Notes under the pieces: generated by a model
What the model was told of the DNA's origin: nothing
Database searches by the model: none
Seen by the model: the letters and a program-made list of their open reading frames with translations, nothing else
Translations under genes and position numbers: made by a program
Shown here: one piece after another, positions 18,673 to 26,540 of the stretch
How positions within the stretch are numbered: position 1 is the stretch's first letter
How the letters are laid out: each line of letters starts with the position of its first letter
Assembly (NCBI RefSeq): GCF_001999965.1
Contig: NZ_CP019646.1
Location: forward strand, 3,224,001 to 3,288,000
From: Limihaloglobus sulfuriphilus
Lineage (GTDB): Bacteria > Planctomycetota > Phycisphaerae > Sedimentisphaerales > Sedimentisphaeraceae
Direction of reading: 5' to 3'
DNA length: 64,000 nucleotides

Positions 18673-18858
18673 TTGTTCTCCTTTTTTCTCTTATGGTCAA
18701 TTAAAAATGATGCTTCAGGCAATTTAATTATACATAAATCGAAGCAAAAATCATCATCATTTTTCATTTACCCAGCGACCTGTATGCGTTCGTGTGTACC
18801 ATTTTGGGGAGTGCGGCGGGAAACGTCATCGCGCACTTTTAAAATGTTTTATTCCGCC

Positions 18859-18974
18859 GTAGAGACGTATTGCATACGTCTCTCAATATTTTTGTGGCTT
18901 ATAGTTTCGATCTGCCCTAAATTCCTATTAGGGGGTTGTTTGTGTGCAGAGATACGCAAGCATTGCGTCTCTAC
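18859..18974. repeat. Two GTAG-headed AGAGAC palindromes
   Basis: GTAGAGACGTATTGCATACG with its closing arm TCTCT lies at 18859-18883. A diverged inverse copy, arms AGAGATACGCAA/TTGCGTCTCT followed by AC (so GTAG on the minus strand), lies at 18948-18974. They fill part of the 400-base gap 18673-19072, where nothing else was recognised. Confidence 0.8.
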
Positions 18975-19072
18975 GGGAATTGGGCAATAAATAATAATTG
19001 TACACCTTTCCAGCTCACCCGCAGGCTTGACTGCCGGGAAATAGTTGTTATGATAAATTCTGCAACTCCAAA

Positions 19073-19705
19073 ATGATGAATAACTGCTCCAATATAATTA
19101 TGACGGATAATCTGAAACAATACGATCTTACCCCGCTGGCGAAAGCCTGCCGAAAGGCCGCGTCGTTTGATCTTTTCAAATGCAGCAGCGGAAATATGTC
19201 CTGGCGCATCGACGATTCACACATGGCAGTAACCGCAACTCGCAGTTGGCTTGGCGAGCTGACAGCCGAACAGGTAGCCCTGTGCAGGCTTATTGACGGA
19301 GAAACCCTCAATAAGGTGAAGCCGACGGTAGAGGCGCGTTTTCATTTGGGAATACTTCGCTGCCGGCCGGAAATGAATGTTGTTTTGCATTTTCAGAGCA
19401 GATACGCCACGGCGGTTGCCTGCGGCGATTCCTCGTCGTATAACTTCAATGTTATACCGGAGATACCTTATTATATAGGCAAAATCGGCATCGTCCCGTT
19501 TCTGCCGCCGGGCAGCCCGGAGCTTGCCGAGGCGGTCATTGAACAAATGAAAACGCATAATCTGGCTGTGATGAGAAACCACGGGCTTGTTACCGTTGCC
19601 GAAAATTTCAACATGGCGATACAGAACGCGGTTTTCTTTGAGCTGGCGTGTTCGGTGTTGTTGACCCAGCCCAATCCCGTTTATATCGATGATTCATGGG
19701 TTTAA
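19073..19705 (+). CDS. Class II aldolase/adducin-family protein
   Basis: A 210-residue protein of the FucA/AraD fold. GNMSWR corresponds to the phosphate-binding loop. PTVEARFHLGIL holds the Glu that in FucA is catalytic (Glu73), VVLHFQSRYATAVACG holds the first zinc ligand, and MRNHGLVTV holds the third His. The usual His-x-His pair is His-Phe-Gln here, so one zinc ligand appears changed; either metal binding is altered or the family member is non-canonical. The start may be ATG 19073, the next ATG, or ATG 19100 (MTDNLKQYD); no strong ribosome site decides. The gene stands alone. Substrate (an aldol phosphate or a methylthioribulose-type compound) cannot be settled. Confidence 0.8.
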   Translation: MMNNCSNIIMTDNLKQYDLTPLAKACRKAASFDLFKCSSGNMSWRIDDSHMAVTATRSWLGELTAEQVALCRLIDGETLNKVKPTVEARFHLGILRCRPEMNVVLHFQSRYATAVACGDSSSYNFNVIPEIPYYIGKIGIVPFLPPGSPELAEAVIEQMKTHNLAVMRNHGLVTVAENFNMAIQNAVFFELACSVLLTQPNPVYIDDSWV

Positions 19706-19921
19706 CACCGGCACCGGAAATCACACACGTATATCAAACTTTAAAACTGCGGGAAAAAATCTGACAAATTATTTTAATGTTGTATAATATAGACGTACTG
19801 TTGCCCGGCGGCTCTAAGAGCAGAATACAAATTTTGACGAACCGTTCGAAAGCCGGCAGCGTAAAACAAAAGTTTAAGAAACAAAATTAAGTTTAAGAAA
19901 TTACTATAACAGGAGTTAAAT

Positions 19922-20743
19922 ATGTTTAGAAATAACAGGTCAATGGGCGGAATGTTTCGCAGTTCAAATCCGGCGATGAACGAGAGTGTCTTTGACCGTG
20001 TCGGCCGCTCGTCGTCGGCATCAACGGATGTGATGACCATAAACGGCAGTATTACCAAAACGGCGATACTGCTGGCAATAGCCTTTATTACCGCGGCGTT
20101 TGCCTGGGACCGCTTTTACCCGGCGGATTCCGCGCAGTCGGGCTTTGGGCTTCTGATTATCTGCCTTATTGCCTCGATCGTGGCGGCGATGGTAACGATT
20201 TTCAAGCCGACGGCCGCCCCCATAATCGCTCCGATATACGCGGCGTTCGAGGGGGTCTTGCTGGGAATAATATCAGCGATGTATGCCTCGAGTGCCTCTT
20301 CTGTCGATCCGCAGACCGGCCAGCAAAGCGCTTTTGGCCCGGGGATCGTGATAAACGCGATAATGCTGACCTTCGGCGTGTTGGCGTGTATGCTCATCGC
20401 TTACCGTTCGGGCTTGATACGGGCGACGGAAAAATTCAAAATAGGTGTGGTCGCCGCAACAGGTGCCATCGCATTAGTTTATTTGGCGTCGATAGTTATG
20501 GGTTTCTTCGGCGCATCTATCCCGATGATTCACTCCTCTGGTCCGATCGGTATCGGGTTCAGCCTGATAGTTGTAATTATCGCGTCTTTGAACTTGATAC
20601 TGGATTTTGACTTCATCGAGCGCGGTGCGGATTACGGAGCTCCTAAATATATGGAATGGTACGGCGCGTTCGGGCTTATGGTAACGCTTGTATGGCTGTA
20701 TCTGGAAATATTGCGGCTGCTTTCAAAGCTCAACCGCAGATAA
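19922..20743 (+). CDS. Bax inhibitor-1/YccA-like membrane protein
   Basis: A 273-residue protein with a polar N-terminus of about 40 residues and seven hydrophobic segments. Family features are TINGSITKTAILLAIAFITAAFAW after the tail, PTAAPIIAPIYAAFEGVLLGIISA in the middle, and ILDFDFIERGADYGAPKYMEWYGAFG near the end. The last is the segment with conserved acidic residues that in BI-1 homologues controls calcium leak. Members are membrane proteins of uncertain role in bacteria, linked to ion homeostasis or FtsH. AGGAG precedes the ATG by 6 bases. The DUF2905 gene follows after 12 bases, so the two probably form an operon. Confidence 0.9.
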   Translation: MFRNNRSMGGMFRSSNPAMNESVFDRVGRSSSASTDVMTINGSITKTAILLAIAFITAAFAWDRFYPADSAQSGFGLLIICLIASIVAAMVTIFKPTAAPIIAPIYAAFEGVLLGIISAMYASSASSVDPQTGQQSAFGPGIVINAIMLTFGVLACMLIAYRSGLIRATEKFKIGVVAATGAIALVYLASIVMGFFGASIPMIHSSGPIGIGFSLIVVIIASLNLILDFDFIERGADYGAPKYMEWYGAFGLMVTLVWLYLEILRLLSKLNRR

Positions 20744-20755
20744 CAGGAGAGACCG

Positions 20756-20980
20756 CTGTTTAGTTCAATCGCCAAAATACTTGTAACAGCAGGGGTTATG
20801 CTGATTGCTGCGGGTTTGATATTCTACCTGCTTAGCAAATTCGGCTTCACCCGTATGCCCGGGGACATCTCGGCAGAGGGCAAAAACTGGAAGTTTTACT
20901 TCCCCCTGGGAACATGCATACTCATATCGGTTGTTCTTACTCTGCTGTTGTGGCTGATTAACTATTTTTTACGTAAGTGA
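20756..20980 (+). CDS. DUF2905 small membrane protein, probable CTG start
   Basis: The family pattern (one hydrophobic segment, a loop with RMPGDIS, a YFPL segment and a second membrane helix ending LLLWLI) needs about 14 residues upstream of the first ATG at 20798. In that frame the only plausible start is CTG at 20756, with AGGAGA at 20744-20749 at good spacing. No stop intervenes, and no ATG, GTG or TTG is available in between. That gives 74 residues: FSSIAKILVTAGVMLIAAGL follows the start and continues into the known core. Function of DUF2905 is unknown. It lies 12 bases after the BI-1-like gene. Confidence 0.8.
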   Translation: MFSSIAKILVTAGVMLIAAGLIFYLLSKFGFTRMPGDISAEGKNWKFYFPLGTCILISVVLTLLLWLINYFLRK

Positions 20981-20995
20981 TTGCCTGGCAACCCT

Positions 20996-21079
20996 GTAGA
21001 GACGCATTGCATGCGTCTCTCTGTGCTCTTCATGGTAAATTTAAATCTTAAATTGAGAGAATTCGTGAATTCTCTCTAC
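20996..21079. repeat. GTAG-headed palindrome pair (AGAGACGCA and GAGAGAATTC types)
   Basis: GTAGAGACGCATTGCATGCG closes with TCTCT at 20996-21020. A second palindrome with arms GAGAGAATTC/GAATTCTCTC ends in TAC at 21055-21079, placing GTAG on the minus strand. Between them is CTCTTCATGGTAAATTTAAA, a fragment of the AT-rich module of the larger blocks. Confidence 0.85.
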
Positions 21080-21107
21080 TTGGGGGTGCGATCAGTTAAT
21101 ATATACA

Positions 21108-21152
21108 AAAGCCGGCAGTGAAAAGTTTTATGCTTCGCTGCCGGCTTTCTTT
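21108..21152. terminator. Bidirectional terminator between DUF2905 gene and catalase
   Basis: AAAGCCGGCAG (from 21108) pairs with CTGCCGGCTTT (ending 21148), with extra pairing of TGAA/TTCG-type bases near the loop. A-rich and T-rich flanks on either side would let it work for the plus-strand pair and for catalase on the minus strand. Confidence 0.85.
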
Positions 21153-21181
21153 ATGGGAAGTCTTACAAGATATTTTGTTTT

Positions 21182-22618
21182 TTACAGTCCCAGCTCTTTT
21201 GCCAGGCCGCCGCCGTAGGCCTTGTCGGCTCTTGAGAAATGGTCAACAATCTTCTGCTGGATTTCTTTTGGCACCTTCTTGAGACTGCCGCAGATATTCT
21301 TGATTAGCCTTTGCTGCTGCTCCGGCGTCATTAGTCTGAAGAGGTTGCCCGGCTGGATATAGTCATCCGCTACGCCGCGTTTCTGGTCATACCTGTCGGC
21401 ATCGCCGGAGATTTTGAGCGGGGGTTCTGCAAACGCAGAATCAGCTTTTGGCCCGCCGAACGAGTTCGGCTCGTAGTTGACCGATGAGCCGCCGTTTCCG
21501 TCAAACCGCATCGCGCCGTCGCGCTCGTAGTTGTGAACGGGGCATTTGGGGCGGTTTACCGGCAGGCTCTCATAGTTGGCGCCGAGACGGTAACGGTGGG
21601 CGTCGGAGTAAGATATGATCCTGGCCTGGAGCATTTTGCACGGCGAAAAAGATATCCCCGGCACAACATTTCCCGGCGAGAAGGCCGCCTGCTCAATCTC
21701 GGCGAAGTAGTTCTCGGGATTGCGGTTAAGCTCTAACTGCCCGACCTCGATCAGCGGATAGTCGCCGTGGGGCCATACCTTTGTCAGGTCGAAGGGGTTC
21801 CAGCGGTAGTTCTCCGCGTCGGTTTCCGGCATTATCTGCACGTAAAACGTCCAGCTTGGGAACTTTCCGTCTTTTATCATGTGGAAAAGCTCGGATGTAT
21901 GGTAATCGGGATCAACGCCGGCGATCTTGTCCGCCTCGTCCTGCATAAAGCACTCGATGCCCTGGTTGGTCTTGAAGTGGAACTTGACCCAGAACCGCTC
22001 ATTTCTCGCGTTGATAAAGCTGTAGGTATGGCTTCCGTAGCCGTTCATAAAGGGGATGCCTTTGGGTATGCCGCGGTCAGAGAACAGGATTGTTACCTGA
22101 TGCAACGCCTCGGGTACCTGCGACCAGAAATCCCACTGCATGGTGTCGTTTTTGGCGTTTGTCTGGGGATCGCGTTTCTGTGTATGGATAAAATCGGGGA
22201 ATTTTATGGCATCACGAACAAAGAAAACCGGCGTGTTGTTGCCGACCATGTCCCAGTTGCCTTCTTCGGTATAAAACTTTAGAGCAAAGCCTCTTACGTC
22301 ACGGACGGTATCCGCCGAGCCCTTTTCGCCGGCGACGGTTGAAAACCTGCCGACCATATCGGTTTTTTTGCCGATTTCGGAGAAAATCTTCGCTTTGGTG
22401 TATTTTGTTATGTCATGTGTTACGGTGAACGTTCCGAACGCTCCGGCGGCTTTGGCATGTACAATCCGCTCTGGAATGCGTTCTCTGTTGAAGTGGGCGA
22501 GTTTATTGAACAGGAAATGGTCCTGCATCAGCGTTGGGCCTCTTTCGCCTGCTGTTAGAGAATTCTGGTTATCGGGAACGGGGATTCCCACGGCGGAAGT
22601 GAGTTTTGGTTCTTTCAT
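21182..22618 (-). CDS. katA: Catalase (small-subunit, clade 3 type)
   Basis: A 478-residue monofunctional haem catalase. The distal His is H54 in [14 protein letters not shown], and the distal Asn lies in [20 protein letters not shown] (N127/N128). The haem-ligand Tyr lies in [17 protein letters not shown] near residue 335. The length of about 480 fits the small-subunit clade. The protein removes hydrogen peroxide in the cytoplasm; there is no signal peptide. Its presence next to a bat locus suggests an organism that meets oxygen at times. It is monocistronic, with a shared terminator downstream. An imperfect operator-like repeat lies in its upstream region. Confidence 0.97.
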   Translation of the reverse strand: MKEPKLTSAVGIPVPDNQNSLTAGERGPTLMQDHFLFNKLAHFNRERIPERIVHAKAAGAFGTFTVTHDITKYTKAKIFSEIGKKTDMVGRFSTVAGEKGSADTVRDVRGFALKFYTEEGNWDMVGNNTPVFFVRDAIKFPDFIHTQKRDPQTNAKNDTMQWDFWSQVPEALHQVTILFSDRGIPKGIPFMNGYGSHTYSFINARNERFWVKFHFKTNQGIECFMQDEADKIAGVDPDYHTSELFHMIKDGKFPSWTFYVQIMPETDAENYRWNPFDLTKVWPHGDYPLIEVGQLELNRNPENYFAEIEQAAFSPGNVVPGISFSPCKMLQARIISYSDAHRYRLGANYESLPVNRPKCPVHNYERDGAMRFDGNGGSSVNYEPNSFGGPKADSAFAEPPLKISGDADRYDQKRGVADDYIQPGNLFRLMTPEQQQRLIKNICGSLKKVPKEIQQKIVDHFSRADKAYGGGLAKELGL

Positions 22619-22657
22619 GTTACACCCTGTATTAACTTTGTTTCTATAATTCCATAG

Positions 22658-22678
22658 ACTATACCAGAGTATTATAGT
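22658..22678 (-). promoter_or_regulatory. Possible operator upstream of katA
   Basis: ACTATA (22658-22663) and TATAGT (22673-22678) form a 21-base inverted repeat 40 bases upstream of the katA start, in an AT-rich setting. It is somewhat like Fur/PerR-type boxes but does not match the 7-1-7 consensus well. Confidence 0.3.
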
Positions 22679-22732
22679 TATTTAAGGCAAAATTGCAACA
22701 GAAATCGCGGCAAATCTTCAACTTGTTTTTAT

Positions 22733-22760
22733 TTGACAGGGCGGCTCTTGAGGCTATAAT
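22733..22760 (+). promoter_or_regulatory. Consensus sigma-70 promoter of the ATP synthase operon
   Basis: TTGACA (22733-22738) and TATAAT (22755-22760) are both perfect, with 16 bases between. The first gene downstream, the HEAT-repeat protein, starts at 22932, leaving a leader of about 165 bases. This is the clearest promoter in the window. Confidence 0.85.
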
Positions 22761-22931
22761 CAAAGGCTTGTTTGCGCTGGTGTAATGCGCATAAATACCG
22801 TTCGGGCAATATAAATTGTTTGCCTGTATTGGTTTAGATTTATTGTCGCCCTGGATCTGCTGTTTCACGGCATTTTCGGGAGAGGTAATTATAAAGTTAT
22901 TATATTATGTAATTAGCGGAGATAAGCTTAA

Positions 22932-24698
22932 ATGGGTAACTTAAGAAACATGCTTCCGGCAGCACTTGTGCTGTTTATTACAATCGCCCCCTCAATGGCT
23001 GAGCTGGAAAGCGACTGGAATGATTTCCTTCACTATACCGCGATAGGAAAGTTTGAACTGGCAAAGGGTTATGCCGACACTATCCTTGGCTCGGATCCTG
23101 ATCCGGTGGCTCTTTTGGCTCTGACCGAAGAAAACCCCCGGGCGTATTCACTGCTGCTCAATATCTACAACAATAATGACCAGCTGAAGGACACCGCCGG
23201 CGAGCTTATCGACCTGATCGAAAAGGGCCGCTACATGCGGCGGATTGACCCGGAGATCATCAGGCAGGAAATCGCCCGTCTCAGTACAACCATCCGCGGA
23301 CGCATGAAGGCCGAAGGGCGGCTCAAAAACGCCGGCGAATACGCCGTGCCGTTTCTGCTCGATGAGCTTGGTAAAAACGTTGACCAGGATCCGTTCGCTT
23401 TTATCGCCGGCGCAATGGCCAAGATGGACAATGATGCGTGCAGGCCGCTGCAGACAGCTTTGCAGATGAGCGATCCGGCTGTAAAAGCCGAAGTCGTAAG
23501 AGCTTTGGGCAAAATCGGTTATGAGCAGTCTCTGCCGTATCTGAAATATGTTTATGAGACAGAAGAGCTTGGCGATATCAGGGAGCTGGCCGGCAGAAGC
23601 ATCGAGAGTATTTCAGCTTCAGCGATGAAGGTTCCCGCGGCAGAGCTGTTTTACGGTCTTGCCGAGCGGTACTTCTATCACAATGAATCACTGCGTCCTT
23701 CGAGTGACTATGATATAGCCAACATCTGGTTCTGGAATGAGGATCAGGGGCGTATCGTCCGCGAAGAGGTGTCGAAGGAATACTTTATGGAGCTTATGGC
23801 GATGAGGTGCTGCGAATGGGCGCTCAAAGCCGACCCGGAAACGGGCAAGGCGATCTCGCTCTGGCTCAACTCGTTTTTCCGGGTAGAGAAAACCGGCCTG
23901 GAACTGCCCAAATATTTCGGCGATAACCACCCTGACGCCTCTACCTATGCCCGTACCTGCGGGCCGGAATACCTGCACCAGGCACTTTCCCGCTCTCTCA
24001 AGGACAACGACGCTTACACAGCGCTTGGACTGATAGAGGCACTGGTAACAAACGCCGGAGAGGCATCGCTGCTTTACCGGATTGGAACAGAACAGCCGCT
24101 GGTTACAGCGCTTAGCTTTGATGATATAAAGGTTCGCTACAGCTCTGCGATCGCAATCGGCAACGCCAAGCCAGGTAAGAATTTCGAAGGCAGCAGCCTT
24201 ATAATTGAGAATCTCTCCCAGGCATTGCTCGGCGAGCCGGTTGAAGGACTCGACGCCGATGCCGCCAATGAATACGCCTACCGCGCAATGGCGGTCCTGA
24301 CCGGACTGGCAGTGAGCGAAAATGAGCTGATAGATATCTCCAAAGCCCAGCAGCCTCTTGAGCGGATTCTAAGCCGCGAAGATGATGTTCTTCGTGTGCA
24401 GGCTGCCAATGTGCTTGCATATCTTGAGGCCGGCTCAGCCCAGCAGGCGATCGCGGCAGCGGCGCTTGATGAAAACCTCGCTCTCGAGGTTCGCGTTGAG
24501 CTGTTCTCGGCATTGAGCGATTCGGCAAAGATGAACGGCTGCTCGCTCGACGATAAAACTATTGATACCATATACCAGATGAGCGGTTCTAACGAGATCG
24601 AGCCCGCACTGCGATCAGCGGCTGCGGCGGCTTTCGGCTCGCTGAACCTGCCAAGCAGCAAGGTAAAAGACCTGCTGCTTGACCAGGCCGTCAGCTAA
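22932..24698 (+). CDS. Exported HEAT-repeat protein leading the ATP synthase operon
   Basis: A 588-residue protein with a likely signal peptide (MGNLRNMLPAALVLFITIAPSMA). HEAT/PBS-lyase-type repeats recur: AVPFLLDELGK, ACRPLQTALQMSDPAVKAEVVRALGKIG, SLPYLKYVYE, VKVRYSSAIAIGNAK-like and VLRVQAANVLAYLEAGSAQQAIAAAA. Such repeats form an alpha-solenoid used for protein binding. A consensus promoter precedes it and atpZ/I follows after 38 bases, so it is transcribed with the ATP synthase genes. No enzyme motif is visible. A role as periplasmic assembly or stability factor for the synthase is a guess from context; chance co-transcription is the alternative. Confidence 0.75.
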   Translation: MGNLRNMLPAALVLFITIAPSMAELESDWNDFLHYTAIGKFELAKGYADTILGSDPDPVALLALTEENPRAYSLLLNIYNNNDQLKDTAGELIDLIEKGRYMRRIDPEIIRQEIARLSTTIRGRMKAEGRLKNAGEYAVPFLLDELGKNVDQDPFAFIAGAMAKMDNDACRPLQTALQMSDPAVKAEVVRALGKIGYEQSLPYLKYVYETEELGDIRELAGRSIESISASAMKVPAAELFYGLAERYFYHNESLRPSSDYDIANIWFWNEDQGRIVREEVSKEYFMELMAMRCCEWALKADPETGKAISLWLNSFFRVEKTGLELPKYFGDNHPDASTYARTCGPEYLHQALSRSLKDNDAYTALGLIEALVTNAGEASLLYRIGTEQPLVTALSFDDIKVRYSSAIAIGNAKPGKNFEGSSLIIENLSQALLGEPVEGLDADAANEYAYRAMAVLTGLAVSENELIDISKAQQPLERILSREDDVLRVQAANVLAYLEAGSAQQAIAAAALDENLALEVRVELFSALSDSAKMNGCSLDDKTIDTIYQMSGSNEIEPALRSAAAAAFGSLNLPSSKVKDLLLDQAVS

Positions 24699-24736
24699 GC
24701 CGCGATTGCTGGGATACCGGATAAAAAGGCTGCAAA

Positions 24737-24982
24737 GTGGACAAGGATACCGGAGCGAAACAACAAGATGACCGAGATGAAGGCCAGATGGCAAAATGGT
24801 TTACTATCGGTATCGAGTTTACTCTTGTAGTAGTCGCGGGTGCGGCGATCGGGTATCTGCTGGATATGGTTTTTAACTCCCTGCCGGGGTTTATGATAAT
24901 GGGATTTTTCGCCGGCTTTGCCCGGATGATATATGTGATCCTGCTTCGGGCGGGTTATTTTGACCGGGACTCGAAAAAATGA
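24737..24982 (+). CDS. AtpZ/AtpI-type small ATP synthase accessory protein
   Basis: An 81-residue protein starting with GTG, preceded by a weak AAAGG. It has a charged N-terminal tail and two membrane segments: WFTIGIEFTLVVVAGAAIGYLLD, then LPGFMIMGFFAGFARMIYVIL. This is the hairpin layout of AtpZ (AtpQ-like, DUF of the AtpI superfamily), which with AtpI assists c-ring assembly or Mg/Ca transport in other bacteria. Its last four bases overlap the start of the next gene (ATGA), so the two are coupled. Exact orthology to AtpZ is not certain. Confidence 0.8.
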   Translation: MDKDTGAKQQDDRDEGQMAKWFTIGIEFTLVVVAGAAIGYLLDMVFNSLPGFMIMGFFAGFARMIYVILLRAGYFDRDSKK

Positions 24983-25398
24983 AACTAAAAGCGGCAGCAC
25001 TGATTTTGAAAGCATTGATACTGCTTATCTGCTGGCGGGCGAGTGAGCTGCTTTTTGAAGGTAAATACAGCAGAGAATGCGCAGCAGCAGTTTTTATAGT
25101 TGCCGCGGCGATGGCCTCGACTACAGTAACTGCTGCTGTTTTCGATAAAAAAAATACTCAACTGGCCGCTATGGCGGAGCTTTTTATAAATTTAACCGTA
25201 AGGTTTGTTATAGTTGCAGGCGGTGTGGTTGTGAGTTTTAGTGTAATGGAACTGCATAAGGGCGTGTTTGTGCTCTGGCTTCTCGGCTTATATCTTTTTA
25301 TGCTTATAACTGACAGCACCAGACTGTACAAAAAACACCGCCGCGGAGAAGTTTTCCATAAAGACTTTTTTGAAATTCGAGGCTCGAACGGGAATTGA
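24979..25398 (+). CDS. atpI: ATP synthase subunit I-like membrane protein
   Basis: A 139-residue protein with about four hydrophobic segments: AALILKALILLICWRASELLF, CAAAVFIVAAAMASTTVTAAVF, FINLTVRFVIVAGGVVVSFSV and GVFVLWLLGLYLFMLITDSTRL. It lies between the AtpZ-like gene and atpB, the normal place of atpI, and starts inside the upstream stop codon. Sequence identity in this family is low everywhere, so the call rests on length, topology and position. The charged tail HRRGEVFHKDFFEIRG is cytoplasmic by the positive-inside rule. Confidence 0.72.
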   Translation: MKLKAAALILKALILLICWRASELLFEGKYSRECAAAVFIVAAAMASTTVTAAVFDKKNTQLAAMAELFINLTVRFVIVAGGVVVSFSVMELHKGVFVLWLLGLYLFMLITDSTRLYKKHRRGEVFHKDFFEIRGSNGN

Positions 25399-25466
25399 TG
25401 TCTGTTTAGAGTTTTTATAATAAAAGTGATAGATTTAATGTAACTGGATAAAATCCAGGTGATGAT

Positions 25467-26246
25467 ATGTTTATCCTGGCAAATACAAATCCGCTCGAAG
25501 AGCTGACAAGTAAGCCGCTTTTCGAGATATTTGGAATAACCTTTACAAACCACATGTTTGTGGTTGCCCTTGCCGCGGCACTGCTGGGCATAGCGATACC
25601 GCTTAGTATGCGTTCGAGTTTGCTGGTGCGGTCGGGCCCGGGCAACATGATAGAGGCTATCTGCGTGTTCCTGCGCGATGATGTGGTAAAACCGTTCCTT
25701 GGAAAGCATACCGACCGATATATCCCCGTGCTCTGGACGCTGTTCTTCTTTATACTGACGCTGAACCTGCTTGGTATGGTGCCGCTGGATAAATTTTTCA
25801 CTCTGGCAAGCGGTCATACAAGCCATTGGGGCGGCTCGCCGACGGCGAATATATGGGTAACCGGTTCGCTGGCGTTTTTCTCTTTTGTGCTGTTCCACGC
25901 CGCGGGAATGTATGAAAACGGGCCGTGGAACTACATAAAAAACTTCACGCCCAAGGTGCCGATGCCGCTGATGCCGTTTATATTTTTTATAGAGCTTATC
26001 AGCTCATTTGTCAGGATGTTCTCCTTGTCGATTCGTCTTTTCGCCAATATAATGGCAGGGCATATAATGCTCGGGACGATAATGGGGTTTATATTCCTGT
26101 TCCAGAACATGGCGGCGGCGACCGCGTCGATCGCCTTTGTAGTGGCGCTGAGTATGCTTGAGCTCTTTGTTGCCTTTGTGCAGTCGTATATATTTGTGTT
26201 CCTGACGACAATATTTATCAGTTTCGCAGTACATCAGGAGCATTGA
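25467..26246 (+). CDS. atpB: F-type ATP synthase subunit a
   Basis: A 259-residue stator membrane subunit forming the proton half-channels against the c-ring. The essential Arg is R190 in FVRMFSLSIRLFANIMAGH. The preceding helix carries PFIFFIELISS, and the C-terminal helix holds LFVAFVQSYIFVFLTTIF with the conserved Gln. Five to six membrane segments are visible. The frame starts at ATG 25467. The stop TGA at 26244-26246 is followed at once by an array of GAATTAA heptamers and then by a foreign-looking gene, so the operon is interrupted right here before atpE. Confidence 0.95.
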   Translation: MFILANTNPLEELTSKPLFEIFGITFTNHMFVVALAAALLGIAIPLSMRSSLLVRSGPGNMIEAICVFLRDDVVKPFLGKHTDRYIPVLWTLFFFILTLNLLGMVPLDKFFTLASGHTSHWGGSPTANIWVTGSLAFFSFVLFHAAGMYENGPWNYIKNFTPKVPMPLMPFIFFIELISSFVRMFSLSIRLFANIMAGHIMLGTIMGFIFLFQNMAAATASIAFVVALSMLELFVAFVQSYIFVFLTTIFISFAVHQEH

Positions 26247-26540
26247 GAATTAAGAATTAAGAATTAAGAATTAGGAATTAAGAATGAAGAATTGAATGGA
26301 CATAATTTACAAGATTGACAAGAAGGTAAAAATTCAATGGAATCTGTCCACTTGAATTTAAAAGTTAAGATTTAAGTAGGGCAAGCGTCCCCGCTTGCCG
26401 TTTTAATGTCAACCGAGGACGGTTGACCTGCTTTGTGTCGGGCTGGAAGCCCAACCTGTGAAAATAATCAGCGAGAATCTGCGTAATCAGCGGATTTTCT
26501 GATTCCTGATTATTTAAAAGATAACTGTGGGGGATAAATC
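26247..26540. repeat. Repeat-filled gap after atpB
   Basis: Five GAATTAA/GAATTAG heptamers start immediately after the atpB stop (26247-26281). Then comes GAATTGAATGGACAT and a TTTACAAGATTGACAAGAAG stretch that recurs after the pilin-like gene. At about 26376-26456 follow GTAG-GGCAAGCG/CGCTTGCC, TCAACCG/CGGTTGA and GTCGGGCT/AGCCCAAC palindromes, and then an AATCTGCGTAATCAGCGGAT module. No coding region. Confidence 0.88.

Noticed and set aside
22659-22868. 69-codon minus-strand open frame upstream of katA
   Set aside because: It overlaps the consensus promoter of the atp operon and the katA leader and shows no domain.
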